Shown here: piece by piece, positions 48,296 to 59,000 of the stretch
How positions within the stretch are numbered: the first letter of the stretch is position 1
Layout of the letters: each line of letters starts with the position of its first letter
Source: Scortum barcoo
Lineage: Eukaryota > Chordata > Actinopteri > Centrarchiformes > Terapontidae
DNA: 64,000 nt
Direction: 5' to 3'
Assembly (NCBI GenBank): GCA_023238725.1
Contig: JAKKUS010000754.1
Location: forward strand, 1-64,000
The notes under the pieces: model-generated
Databases searched by the model: none
What the model was told of the DNA's origin: nothing
What the model saw: only the letters and a program-made list of their open reading frames with translations
Program-made: the position numbers and the translations under genes

Positions 48296-51200
48296 CTGTG
48301 GAGAGGCATGGGAAAGTGTTACACAATAGTCCTTTGATCTCGTAATATGACACATCAGACGCTGGGGGAAAAATGAAAATCAGACTGGATGAATGACACT
48401 TGACTTTATGGCCATGCTGCCGTACCTTGTGTCAGGGAGGTGTCGGAGGCTCTGCGACCCTCTTGGAAGCTGGCGGCTGGCAGGCTGCCCTGTGCCTGGG
48501 GCAGGAGGTGGGAGGAGAGGGCCAGGGGGGCTCCAGTGGGCAGCAGAGCTCCACCTTCAGCCCCAGAGGCCAGACGTGCTGACATGTCACCCATAGCAGC
48601 CTGCAAAGTAGGGGGTGGACTGGATGAGGACTTCAGACAGCTGTCAGAAGAGGCGCCGTCTGAGGGACTGACCACAATACCTGCAGAGACAGAGCAGGGA
48701 TTAGACTCGGAATATATGACCCAAGATTAACATTTACGTATGTGTGGTATACTAACATGGAGGGTTGCACTGGTGGAAACGGGCCGACACCTCAGCCAAG
48801 GTGTGTCTGCGGGAGGTGGTGGTGGGAGGAAGCAGGGGCCCGAGAGCTTGTGTTGCCTCCTCCTCCTCCAGGTCCCTGGGTCGCACCTCTTCGCTGATGC
48901 TTGTCTCCAGCAGGCTGTTGGGCGAAATGGAGCGGTTCCAGAGCAGTCTGTTAAGGCTAGCTTCCACCGGAAACACCACACGCTGAAACAGAAGGAGTTG
49001 GACTGTTAGCCACTGATTGACAGAAGACACATGGGGAACGGGGGGGGTGGGGGGGTGGCTGCTATTTTAAAATATGCTCACCTGGAACAATCCACCTTGG
49101 TCGTACTCCTTCTCCGAGTACACTGGAGGAGTGCTTTTGGCTGGAATTGAAAATGCTGTGGTTCTGAAGCTGTCGGTGGACTCCATGATCACCTAAAAAT
49201 AAGCAGATAGCATGCAGCATTTTAGACTTCCAGTACAAGATGAAGGTTAGATCAGGACAAGGTAAGACTTTAAACTCAACACCCTGCTGGAGTGCTCACC
49301 TCTGGGCCGGTGGACTCTGAGGTGCTTCTGGGCCTCTGGCTCCAGGTCCCACACTGGCGGCTCAGCTGCTGGGTGCGATGCTCTCTTACTCTCTCCAGCA
49401 GCAGATAGTATATAGCAGAAAAGTGATTGTAGCTGCTGCTCTGCAGGGACTGAGGACAAAGAGTATATCAGATAAGTGACTTTGCCGCTTTGTTTACCTA
49501 CTGTGGCACTGCTATGCTATGCTTACTTATATACACCACTTCCTTTCTTTGTAGCTTTATTTAACCTTTCTTCTCTATTTTATTAAAAGAAAACCAAGTA
49601 TAACTATGTGTTCAGTATTGCTGCCTAATTCTCACAACGAACTGACATTTGATGCTAGACATGAGTAACCATTTCATTTACTCACTACAACACCTTAAGA
49701 AATTATTCTCCTGAAATAGTGAACCTTATTTTTACTGCATTTAACCTGCTCATTTAAAAGGTAACCAACCTCGATAGTCCTCTGGCGGTCGATGCCCAGT
49801 GTGTTCATGATGCCCAACACAGGTTCACTGTAGTCCCCCAGGTTTGAGTTGTAATCTGTGAGGGAATGGCTAAGGGTCTGGTGGGCGGCTGTTGGGTCTG
49901 CCAGCATCCAGCGATGCTGCTTGATCTGAGCCACAGTGATCCTCCTGGCCGGGTCCACTACCAGCATCTTACGGATCAGGTTTTCACAGTCTGGCAGGAC
50001 GTAAACAAGGAATGAGTCTTGGATTTTGAGAACTTTGGATTTAGACAGAATTAGTGATTACCAGCAATTGTTATGATTTGAAGCCATTAATTATACCTTG
50101 GGACATGAAGAAAGGGATTCTGAATCGTCCCTCTGTGACTCTCTGTCTGAGTGCAGGAAGGCTGGGTCCATCAAAGGGAAGAGAGCCGCAGACTAGAACG
50201 TAAAGCACCACACCAAGGCTCTGTAAAGAAAACATCACAAGTGAGAATATTAGCATGATGAGGAAAGAGATGCTTTATTAATTAATAATTCTGTCAATAT
50301 TTTCCTTGCATTAGCTTACCCAAATGTCCAGCTGGGGCCCCTCATACTCCTTCCCTTCAAATACTTCAGGCGCGGCATAAGGCGGACTGCCACACCATGT
50401 AGACAGAGGCTCCCCTGCATTGTAGAAGTTTCCAAATCCAAAGTCTGCAGGGAGAAGAGGAGAGAAAAACAATAATTTTGTTATTCAAACTTGTTTGTTT
50501 TCTCTTTATTTCCAGCGTGAGGAGCTGGAACAATTGTGACTCCTCCCTTTAGCCACAGAGTCTTGTATAAATTGGCATCATGATTTTCAGTGTCGTTCAT
50601 AGACCAGATCATATCAAGCTCACGTTAACATATTGTCTCTCAAACAAAAGACTGGTTGTCTTGCTCTGAGACTTGTTTGTGTTGTAAAGTAATTTCCTCT
50701 GGTTTATATTAGCCTTGGAAAAATTGTTTAATTAGTCACACTTAATCAGCACACAGGCTGCACTACAACAATTTAATTAGAGCGGTTTAAGAATCCCAAA
50801 GATGTGAATATTTTCTTCAGGCAAAACAACAAAATAGACCAAGGTGGTACAGAGAGATAGTGTCAGGTTCAAAACATTGATTTCAAATACAAGTAAATGA
50901 AAGCTCTATCTCACATTGTACACCTTCCTACCTGCAGAGAGTAACAGCAAACAGTATATGGCAAACCTACCAGCCAGTTTGATATTCATATTGGCATCCA
51001 GCAACAGGTTCTCGGTTTTTAGGTCACGGTGAACGATGTGGTGTCGATGGCAGTAGTCCACGGCTGTGAGAATCTGCCAAAACTTCTTTCGCGCCTCATC
51101 TTCACTCATACGGCCATTTGAGGTCAGGTGGTCTGGAGGGAGACAGGATATTTTAGTTTAAGTCCATATTTGTGACAGAAATGTTATGGTGTCACGATCA

Positions 51201-54200
51201 ACAGATTTAGCCTACATTTGATTCGATCTGAAAGTTGAACTCACCAAACATTTCTCCGTTCTTTGCATACTCTGTCACAATGTACAGCATATCTTTGGTC
51301 TCCATGACCTAAAAGAAAGAAAGAAAAAGGAAAAAAAAAGTTTAAACCAACTGGGTCACAGGCAGCTGGTGATGACGAAGAAGACATTTTCAGAGTAAAA
51401 CCTGTTCCAAGTGCCTCAGTGCAGCCGGCTCCAGGCATCTCTGGGCATGAGACATTGTCTAACCACAAAAATCCCCTTCTCATACTTCTCCATGAACTAG
51501 CTTCACACACACAGCACACCAACACCCTGGCTTTCCATGATATGCCCTGTTGCATAAGCCAGCCGTCAGTAACTTCCTGCATGAATTTGAATCATGTTGT
51601 AAAACCTCTTTATACATGTGAACACAATCCTGGACAGTAAAGGCGTAAATGTATAACACTTACAAACTCATATCAGTTGGTTGGAAATATATTTTCCCCA
51701 AGGCTGACACTAGTTTGCAACGGATACTAGTGTTAAATTTCAAGCTACCCCTATCTCTTTATTCCTGGGAAACAGAGGGACACATTCACACAGGATGTCT
51801 AGTGTATCAGACAACACCATGAGTGCAATCGCTCATTGCCTCGCGCTCTATGTAGGCCGGAAAGACGCAATTCCCAATCTTTTCCTGGAGCTCATAGAAA
51901 GCTTCCATTTCCCGGGAGAGCCCTCAGGGACAGAGCAGTTAAACAGAAAGGTTGCACAACAAAGCAATTTTCGTCAGATGACAAAGCCCTGTCTGGGTAA
52001 TGCTGCTAGCCAACTTTGAATTAAATGTCACTGAATTCTGCAGAATGGCAGAGCTTAAATCTTTTCAGTCACCAGCCACCTTTAGAAAGCCAGGCACACA
52101 ATGATTCAATGCACAGAGCCGTGAGTAGTCTTTATCGGTGAGATAGGGCAGCTCTCCGGGGCTCTGTCACCTTGAGGTGCAGCTGACGTCACGGTTCTGA
52201 AGAACAGGCACGGCACGTCAAGGGCCCTCAAACAACCCCAGAGGGAAAATTAACCCCTCAACAGCCATATTTTCCATTTTATTTGTATTATTTTGCCATA
52301 AAGTAGCTTTAAGGTGTTGCAGCTGAATGACGTTGACACTGATGCAAAGACTCCATCTTTTTATGGCTGCACCTTTTCATCAAATGCAAATGCTTTAGAT
52401 GTCTTGTGCAGCAGTTTACACACATTTCCCCACATCTCAGCCTGATACATTTGGCATATTGATCTCCACTAAAATCTAAAACACATTTCTGTGCATTTGA
52501 AAATGAGCAGAGCTTGTACCGACTGGGAGAGTGAGGTTTAACAGGATAAGAGGAGAGTGTCTGATTGATACAAGGTCAAAGAGAGGCTGAGAGAGGCTTT
52601 AATGATCCTTGACTATAGAGGGAAAAGACGTCTTGCCCCCCAGAGACCGCTGACAGAATGGAAACAGAGGCTGATTTATCAGGCCAGAGGTCTAAGATCT
52701 CCCCTCCCCTGAAAAAAACGCACCAACAGTATGGTGATGTAACCCATAGATCACAAGATGGCCAATTCTCTACCCTTTGTACAGGAAAGAGGGGCTGCAG
52801 GGATGAGGGGGGTTGCTTTACCATCGCTGAGTACTAACCATGTGACTAGCATCACCTCAGACAACCCAAGGGCATGGAAGGATTAACAAGGACACACACA
52901 TGCAGGATACAGATGGAGGTCATCCATGTTATGCTTCAGAGCTGTGATCTCACCTTTGACAGAGGCTGGGTGACAATAATTCAATCTCTTTCTATTTATA
53001 AGAAAAAGGACCGCATTGAGGTATCATGGTCTTCCTTTAATTAATTTGACTAATACAATATATAAAAAAGATTTTTTTTAATTCTCACAGACCACATCAT
53101 CCATCCCTGCTTTTGATTAAACTGCATTAAAGCAACAATACACACCAATAATATTGTTGCATTATCAGTATCAAGGTATTGAGCAAGCACTATACTATGG
53201 CTGCAGCTACAGATTATTTTCTTTATAGATTGATGTACTGATTTTTTTTTCCATGGGCCATTTCATAATTTGGTCTAGTAAAAAAATTTAAAAATCTAGT
53301 AAAGTAAAATGTCTATGATATTTATTTTCACATAATACAAAAAAAGAAGCAAAGCTGGAACAAGTGAATGTTTGGAAGTTTTATTTTAAAATGTCTTAAA
53401 TGTTTAATCAATAATCAAAATAGCTAATTAATTTTCTATAGTAGTTGAAGCAACTTATTGTTTCAGCTCTACAATATAATTTTGTTTCATCACATCAGAT
53501 TCACCCAGCTCTACCGTATATGATGGGGAAATAATGTCATGCCCTTATTTTTGCAACCCAGACATGATTTCACAGTAAAAGCTCTTCAGCTGCTTAAAAA
53601 CCAGATGTGAAGTAATCCCCAAAAGTAGCAAAACAGTACAGAGCTAAACAAAGGGCAGAAAAGTCCAAAAGGTGAAAAAAAGAAAGAAAAGGCATTGTGT
53701 GTGCATGTGTGTGTATTTGTTTGCGTGGGTGAGTGTTGCCAGAAGTGTGCCACGGCGCTCGTGAGGTCCGCCGAGGGGGGGAAGCGGATTCTTGCCTCTA
53801 AGTCTTCAATTTGATTAGCAGCAAAGCTTCGTGGGGAGGCCTTCACGTGCTGCACAGACACATTGCACTTGGCTCTGACAGATGCCAATTAGGCTTAACG
53901 TTCAGACCTGTGGAAGCACCTTCAACCAGCAACCGCTCCCTGCTTCACAGATCTCTACAATTACCTCTACTATTATATAACTGGAAAAAACATCTTAAAA
54001 GGAAGTGAGAGCAAACAGTCAGTGCTGTGAACAATGCATTTGTAAATACACACACATACATGCAGAAACATGCGCACACACACACACACACACACACATA
54101 CGGGGAGGTCAAAAGGGATTGCACTAATGCTGCTGTGTGCTGTACTTATGATTCAACGTGCTCTAAGAGTCAGCACCTCACCACAAGCCGGTGCAAACCA

Positions 54201-54851
54201 CTTGGATAACTTGGATTTTTTTTTTTTTTTGCTATTCATAATGGGCACTGCTGCATCCACATATCAACAATAACGAGGCACAATGCTCTGCACCAAAACA
54301 TTGTTACTGAGGGAGATAGATGTGGACGCACTGAGCACAGTTTTCCACACTCTGATGCTTCCTGCACTGACCAGGCTGCACAGGCTGAATAACACACTGC
54401 CGCTGCACATACAAACACATGCCAGCAGCAACACTGCAGAGATGAAAGATAACACACACCTGGTAGAGTTTGATGATATGGGGGTGGTTTAGCAGCTTCA
54501 TGATCTGCACCTCTCTGTAAATCTTCTCCAGGTTGGAGGGGTTCAGCCTGGTCTTGTCTATGATCTTAATGGCCACCTGCAAAGCAAAAGGCCATATTGT
54601 AAACAATAATAACGAATAATAATAATAAACAGAAAATGACCACTTAAAAGATTATGCATTTGAAAACCAGTCACACAATTAGAAGGAGAGCTGCTGACCT
54701 GTGTTTTGGTGACTTTGTGTTTGGCCAGTTTCACCACTGCAAAGTTTCCCTTCCCCAGGGTGCGGATGATTTCATAGAAGCCGACCTGCAGGGGCCTTCC
54801 CTGGGCAGGGCTGGACTGAAGCCCTTGGCTGCTCTCGGTCATGATTACCAT
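48273..54851 (-). CDS. sik1: Salt-inducible kinase 1, C-terminally truncated
   Basis: Sik1 is an AMPK-related Ser/Thr kinase. LKB1 activates it, PKA inhibits it, and it phosphorylates CRTC coactivators and class IIa HDACs. Thirteen coding exons join in frame: 54851-54699, 54576-54460, 51308-51245, 51132-50971, 50444-50320, 50220-50097, 49990-49770, 49449-49300, 49192-49082, 48982-48757, 48680-48426 and 48295-48273, counting the last as decayed; a noncoding exon lies upstream. Visible motifs: GKGNFAVVKLAK (33-44), VAIK lysine K55, HRDLKTEN (146-153), DFG (166-168), T-loop LSTWCG with T181 as the LKB1 site, APE (190-192), a UBA domain near 305-345, and PKA/14-3-3 sites RRHTLAEVS (T470) and RRASDTSLTQ (S563). 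MVIM at the start and the RRHT/RRAS spacing identify SIK1, not SIK2 or SIK3. Translation ends after 576 residues; vertebrate SIK1 is near 780. The basic KGFLGLNKIKG-type region is lost. Confidence 0.93.
48426..48680 (-). CDS. sik1: sik1 coding exon with PKA site S563
   Basis: The acceptor CTCTGTCTCTGCAG and donor GTACGG bound 255 bases in phase. It encodes IVVSPSDGASSDSCL, a Ser/Pro/Ala-rich spacer and FQEGRRASDTSLTQ. RRAS at 560-563 is the PKA target that controls 14-3-3 binding and export. The spacer is poorly conserved in the family. Confidence 0.93.
48757..48982 (-). CDS. sik1: sik1 coding exon with RRHTLAEVS (T470)
   Basis: The acceptor CTTCTGTTTCAG and donor GTTAGT bound 226 bases. It encodes RVVFPVEASLNRLLW, SISPNSLLETSISEE, an acidic EEEEA stretch and SRRHTLAEVSARF. 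The SPNSLLETSISEE block and the RRHTLAEVS site are typical of SIK1. The donor splits the codon of Cys485. Confidence 0.93.
49082..49192 (-). CDS. sik1: sik1 coding exon (residues 373-409)
   Basis: Thirty-seven whole codons, VIMESTDSFRTTAFSIPAK to QGGLFQ, with a TTTTTAG acceptor and a GTGAGC donor. It is a variable linker between the UBA region and the regulatory sites. The assignment rests on frame agreement and position. Confidence 0.85.
49300..49449 (-). CDS. sik1: sik1 coding exon, UBA end and linker
   Basis: Fifty whole codons starting SLQSSSYNHFSAIYYLLLER, the last helix of the SIK UBA-like domain, then a charged linker RPRSTSESTGPE. The acceptor is TTTGTCCTCAG and the donor GTGAGC. Confidence 0.93.
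49770..49990 (-). CDS. sik1: sik1 coding exon, kinase C-lobe end and UBA start
   Basis: 221 bases encoding DCENLIRKMLVVDPARRITV, HRWML, a divergent linker, and LGIMNTLGIDRQRTIE. DPARRIT and HRWM close the kinase domain; LGIDRQRT begins the UBA-like domain that supports activation by LKB1. The acceptor is CGTCCTGCCAG and the donor GTTGGT. Confidence 0.94.
50097..50220 (-). CDS. sik1: sik1 coding exon, kinase C-lobe
   Basis: 124 bases encoding SLGVVLYVLVCGSLPFDGPS and LRQRVTEGRFRIPFFMSQ. The alpha-F helix and the CGSLPFDG segment are near-invariant in SIKs. The acceptor is TCTTTACAG and the donor GTATAA. Confidence 0.95.
50320..50444 (-). CDS. sik1: sik1 coding exon with DFG, T-loop and APE
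   Basis: 125 bases encoding DFGFGNFYNAGEPLSTWCGS, PPYAAPEVFEGKEYEGPQ and LDIW. DFG166-168 binds metal. T181 in LSTWCG is the LKB1 phosphorylation site, and S185 is the neighbouring T-loop serine. The acceptor is CTCCCTGCAG and the donor GTAAGC. Confidence 0.96.
50971..51132 (-). CDS. sik1: sik1 coding exon with catalytic loop HRDLKTEN
   Basis: 162 bases encoding DHLTSNGRMSEDEARKKFWQ, ILTAVDYCHRHHIVHRDLKT and ENLLLDANMNIKLA. D148 of HRD is the catalytic base. The acceptor is CCCTCCAG and the donor GTAGGT; both splice junctions split a codon after its first base. Confidence 0.96.
51245..51308 (-). CDS. sik1: sik1 coding exon, hinge region
   Basis: 64 bases encoding VMETKDMLYIVTEYAKNGEM and F, plus one base. 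This is the beta-4/beta-5 and hinge segment (VTEYAKNGE). It is too short to stand out as an open frame, but is fixed by CTTTTAG acceptor, GTGAGT donor and family identity. Confidence 0.94.
53185..53480. repeat. Short non-autonomous teleost repeat with inverted ends, in sik1 intron
   Basis: It starts GGCTGCAGCTACAGATTATT, continues with TTTGGTCTAGTAAA, AAAGTAAAATGTCTATGAT, AAGCAAAGCTGGAACAAGTG, AATGTTTGGAAGTTTTA and TCAATAATCAAAATAGCTAA, and ends GCAACTTATTGTTTCAGCTC. The imperfectly inverted ends and their fixed order match a common fish MITE-like repeat. A partial copy is at 7230-7380. Confidence 0.7.
54077..54099. repeat. (CA)n microsatellite
   Basis: A short CA run in the large sik1 intron. 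Confidence 0.85.
54460..54576 (-). CDS. sik1: sik1 coding exon with VAIK lysine
   Basis: 39 whole codons: VAIKIIDKTRLNPSNLEKIY, REVQIMKLLNHPHIIKLYQ. K55 anchors ATP and E73 of REVQ is its alpha-C partner. TRLNPSNLEKIYREVQ favours SIK1. The acceptor is CTTTGCAG and the donor GTGTGT. Confidence 0.96.
54699..54851 (-). CDS. sik1: sik1 first coding exon with start codon
   Basis: The exon runs from the acceptor at 54903 (CTGCAG, exon start 54902) to the donor GTCAGC. 51 nt of 5' UTR precede the ATG at 54851, which opens MVIMTESSQGLQSSPAQG, then RPLQVGFYEIIRTLGKGN and FAVVKLAKHKVTKTQ. The MVIM start is shared with other vertebrate SIK1 proteins. The glycine loop is residues 33-40. Confidence 0.95.
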
Positions 54852-55012
54852 GATGCACCAACAGTCTGGAGCTACAGCACTGGGATAGTTTAAGGCTGGT
54901 ACCTGCAGAAACAAAGGCAGTTGTATGCTTCATTCCTTTTTTAAATTTACAAAATATTAAGAAATATACTTTACACTACACTCATTTGGCAGAATGTATC
55001 CAAATATCTAAA

Positions 55013-55015
<3 letters not shown>

Positions 55016-55061
<46 letters not shown>
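55016..55061. repeat. (AT)n microsatellite
   Basis: An uninterrupted alternating AT run in the first intron of sik1. Confidence 0.95.
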
Positions 55062-55062
<1 letters not shown>

Positions 55063-55397
55063 TTTATATGGGTCCTACACTGTATAGAATATCTAACCTG
55101 TCTTACTTTCTTTAACTAATGAGTTCAGAAGTAAAAAATGTGTTGTGGTGATACGATCAAAACCTTAGATTAATTTAAATGTTCAAAATACATATTTTAA
55201 TTTTTGAAAAATCCCATAATAAAAACAGTTTCAGTACATTTTGTGCTAATACGCAATTCAATAATAAAATGTGGGTACTTTTAACCGTGAAATAGAGCCG
55301 ATCAAATAGAAAGTAAAAGAGAGGAGATGAAAAGCGAAAGGTAGTTTGGTAGTGGACGAGTACAGAAAACATAAAGCAGTAAAATGTGTTGGCTTAC

Positions 55398-55555
55398 CTT
55401 AAAGAGCGGACATAAACCACTTTCTCTCACACTTCAGCCCTCAGAAGATTCGTGAACCATTCCACAACCAAAGCGAAGCTCAACAGCACAACAAGAATAA
55501 AAGTAAAAAGAATAAAGTAAAAAACACGCGTGGAACAACTTTTCTCAGCTTCTTC
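55398..55555 (-). other. sik1: sik1 noncoding exon 1 (5' UTR), predicted
   Basis: The donor TTTAAG followed by GTAAGC at 55398/55397 is a near-perfect splice site. The upper bound is inferred from a TATA box about 30 bases further up. It splices to the acceptor at 54903. The exon is AT-rich and has no coding sense. The transcript start is approximate. Confidence 0.65.
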
Positions 55556-55580
55556 TCTTGTTTTTTTTTGTTACTGTGAC

Positions 55581-55586
55581 TTTATA
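55581..55586 (-). promoter_or_regulatory. sik1: TATA box of sik1 (TATAAA)
   Basis: On the minus strand TTGTATAAAGTCACAG, about 30 bases before the inferred start near 55553. It borders the CpG-rich block. Confidence 0.55.
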
Positions 55587-55735
55587 CAACAAGTCTTTGG
55601 GGCCGGACTGCGCTGCGGCCGCTGTGTTCCTGTGCGCTCCGCCGGAATGCGGCTCACAGGACTCCGGTGCTCAGAGGGGGAACTCCTCCTCCTCCTCCTC
55701 CCTCCGCCACCATAACAAATTGATACCCACCTCAT

Positions 55736-55743
55736 TAACGTCA
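55736..55743 (-). promoter_or_regulatory. sik1: CRE-like half site (TGACGTTA)
   Basis: TAACGTCA on the plus strand is the complement of TGACGTTA, a CREB half-site with one mismatch to the palindrome. It lies about 185 bases upstream of the inferred start. Confidence 0.5.
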
Positions 55744-55804
55744 CACCCGCGTCAGAGCTCCGAGCTGGGTGCAAGGCAAGGCCGGGCCCGAGCGCAAGGC
55801 ACGG

Positions 55805-55817
55805 GTTGCCGGGCAAC
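55805..55817. promoter_or_regulatory. sik1: RFX X-box (GTTGCC-G-GGCAAC)
   Basis: A perfect inverted repeat, GTTGCC and GGCAAC around one base, matching the X-box consensus of RFX factors. Confidence 0.55.
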
Positions 55818-55881
55818 CGCGCGGCTCGGGCTCACGGTGACGCGAGTGCTGATGGAGGGGTTGCTGGGAGATGGGGGACGG

Positions 55882-55889
55882 TGACGTCA
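55882..55889. promoter_or_regulatory. sik1: Consensus CRE (TGACGTCA)
   Basis: The full palindromic cAMP response element, about 330 bases upstream of the inferred start. Mammalian SIK1 is a direct CREB/CRTC target through promoter CREs, so this site fits the gene's known regulation. Confidence 0.75.
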
Positions 55890-55907
55890 GTCGCGGAGAT
55901 GTGTCAC

Positions 55908-55913
55908 CACGTG
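55908..55913. promoter_or_regulatory. sik1: E-box (CACGTG)
   Basis: A canonical CACGTG palindrome 19 bases from the CRE. It is a possible site for bHLH factors such as CLOCK/BMAL1 or USF. Function is inferred from the motif alone. Confidence 0.4.
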
Positions 55914-56046
55914 ATGTTTCCTCCGCCGGGGTGCTGCTCGCGGGCTGCCTCGCGCTCGCTTCACGGCCCGACTGCGCGCGCGGCTCCGGCTGAAACAGAA
56001 ACAGGAAGCAACTGGTGATCTATATTGTTTTGATTTATTTATTTAG

Positions 56047-56085
56047 ATTATATTATATTATATTATATTATATTATATTATATAT
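56047..56085. repeat. (TTATA)n microsatellite
   Basis: A pentanucleotide ATTAT run of about seven units. Confidence 0.9.
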
Positions 56086-56089
56086 GTGA

Positions 56090-59000
56090 ATATTAATCTG
56101 AATAAAAAATACTCAAATATATATTAGGACATAATATGCGTGATATGTTTTGTTTTTATATTTTATATTTTATTTGTTCTATTCCATTCTGTTTCAACTT
56201 TTAACTAAACTTTTAGTTTTTAGTTTAGTTGTATTTAGTTGTATTGTATTGTGTATTGTGTTCTACCCTAATTTGGTTCCTATTATTCTGTATTTATTAT
56301 TTGTCATTCTTATTCTGCCTTCTCCATATAGTAGTTTCAGCCATATTACTATATAATAGATAAAATAATTCTCCCCTTAAAGCTACCGTCCGTGAAAAAT
56401 GGGAACTGAAGGCTTCATCAGCAAAAGTGAAAACACATGTAAATTTCTGGTATCAGTCTCTAGAATGTCCTCCTTATTGGAGGCTTTTAAGTAGTAATCC
56501 ATGCCTTTATTAGCGGTTAATACAGTTTGCTGATGTTTTATAGTTTTGTCGTTATGAGTATTGAAGAAAAAACAACTTCTTGGGTTGTTAGCTGTGAAAA
56601 AATGCCTTTAGCTGGTATTTATCCTTTCTAACTTGGAAAGTATTTGTACTGTAATGCTATTATTAATATAATAAATGCTCATGGATTCCTCATTGTTAGT
56701 GATCAAGTATGCAGCTGGACATTTTTATGTCCAATTTAATGTGTGTGTGTGTATGGATTTAGAAACCGTTTCTCCAAATAAGTGGTTTTGTTGTTAATAA
56801 CTAATTAATAAAACATTGATAATGAAAAATTAAACATCTACAAAGTCAAACTTATTGACACTTAAACAGTACCCTGTTACAAATATATATATCGATCTGC
56901 AACTCAAAATACTGGTCTTTAATTGTAGACCTACTTTGTCTAGGTTATGTTGTGAAAAAATTTTTAGATTTTTCCATAAAAGAGTGTAGATTTTATTTGC
57001 TCGTGCTGCCTGGCTCATCTTGTGTTACAGGTTAAAGCACAGTGTGTGCATGAAAGTCTCTCCCCACGCTGCACAAGGCAGGTAGGGCAGAAAAGAGGGT
57101 GGCAACATGTTAACACAGAGGGAATGCAGACCATTTTGAAGCAGAAACGAACAGACAAGAGAGGCAGAACAATAAGGGAGGGGTGAGCGTTACCAGAGAA
57201 CAAGGAGAAGAGTCGCATGAGAGCCAGGAGACAGGTTTATACAAAGTGCACACACTCACAAACATCCATATGAAATCACTTTACTGTATTCCAAGTAAGC
57301 ACACATGATTATGTGAGTGAAGAACAAAGCCACAGTTTTATGAACTCACTGCAGGTGAAATGAGTATCAACATCCTTTGGATCTGCATTAGGATTGTTTG
57401 CAATGCATCAGTTTACACCATCACTGTTATTGATTCCAAATGAGAAGCTAGCAGCAAATGGAAGCTTATTGGAGATTTGCCCGTGGAGCTGCCGTTTTGC
57501 CAATAATGAACAGTACAGGTCATTAGTGCAATAACAGAGAACACAGGTGATGTCTATGAGCTTGTAAGTGGAGTTTAAAGGAGGTTTTTGTTTGTCAGTG
57601 TTTCTGTCACGTTTTGGGGGGTAATCCAGCTAAAAAAAAAAGTTGCATCAACTGAAACAGACATGTGAAAGAGCAAAGCAAGCTGCCACTAATTATTAAT
57701 CTTTCAAGCTGAGAACATATACAAGACATCCAGTGACAAAGTTATGCATAGATGTTGAGGTGATCTCACCTGCAAGCAGTTCAGCATAGACCATAAGGAG
57801 GCCGCGTAAGAAGAATCAATTGTAACATTTTTCAGATGCTGCAACATCCTCAAAGCGTGCTTAGAATAAAAGTGTGCAAGTGACATGTGGGTGAAAATAC
57901 CAGACATCAATCTCAGCAGAGAGATGGCTCTTTTGCTTCCACAGTCTGCAATGTTAGGAATGCAAACTGCATGCAAAATGTCTCAGCTGAAAGGTCACGC
58001 AATGTTTTGATGCACACTTACAACAAAACCACACAACCCACTCTGCTCTCCATCTCACTGTTTTCGTAACCAAATGCTGCTACCTGCTGCCTTTTGAATA
58101 TCTGTCTCACTTGCATATTGCAGTTGTTGTTTTTCCTGAGTGTGGGCACAGCAGACAGAGTTATATAAACTGTAAACCTGAGTCAGATGGTCTGACTGGA
58201 CTTAAAAGCGAGACATTTGCTGTACAGCGGTCACTGTGGCCAGAAGTAGTTATTGCAAGAGAATGGGGTGCCGAAATTGCCTTTATTTTTCAAGTTTCCT
58301 TTACGTTAGTAACTGGAACAAAAGTTTAAAAGAGACAGCAGACACCCTCATTGAAGTCATTCATACAGAATTTATCAGAAGTTTTCTTACGTCAGCCACA
58401 CGAAGCTTCACTTCTGGTCATAAATAAGGCTGAAAATAAGTAGTATAAAGCAGGAATGTCTCTTACTGCTACTGAAAGGAACTTTTCATTTGCAAGAGGA
58501 AGAATGTGTTAAAAGAGCTTTATCTCATTTATTACTAACTGAAAATCATAAATAAATACAAGCCCTGGTGTGGAATCATTAAGTGGTATTCTGTGATGCT
58601 AAACCACGTTATATGCAGATAATTTCATGCTTTTTATTTTCTGAGAAGATGAATAAACAAAGAAAATGCGAAAGTATGGAGAGTTGAGAAATGTGCTGAA
58701 CGAGAACCAAACCACATTCAACACAAATCAGCCTTACAAGCACAACTTCTCATTCCTGGAAATGACATAAGTACTTCCCTCTCTCACTGTCTCACACACA
58801 CACACTAGTGCACGGCTTCTTATCATACCGACAGTATGTTAAGACACATGTTTTCTAATCTGTGTAAGTGTGCATATTTTTGTATATATTCATCAAAACA
58901 TGCTGACAACGACGGTCAACACTGATGCTGCAAAGCTTCAAGTATTTCCTGTGTGTGCAGAAAAGAAAAGATTGTAAGTAATGTTATCAGTCATGTGTAG

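Larger units (their letters stand above)
51309..54459 (-). other. sik1 large intron (3.15 kb)
   Basis: It lies between the exon ending KLYQ and the exon starting VMETKD. It holds no other recognisable gene. It includes a short non-autonomous repeat (53185-53480) and a (CA)n run (54077-54099). Confidence 0.85.
55590..56000 (-). promoter_or_regulatory. sik1: CpG-rich promoter block of sik1
   Basis: A G+C-rich, CpG-dense stretch, in sharp contrast to the AT-rich flanks. It contains the CRE, half-CRE, RFX and E-box motifs listed separately. No second gene is seen on the plus side, so it is read as the sik1 promoter. Confidence 0.75.

Noticed and set aside
55558..55884. Plus-strand 108-codon frame in the GC-rich block as a divergent gene
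   Set aside because: Its length is explained by high G+C and lack of stops; no domain and no continuing exons downstream.
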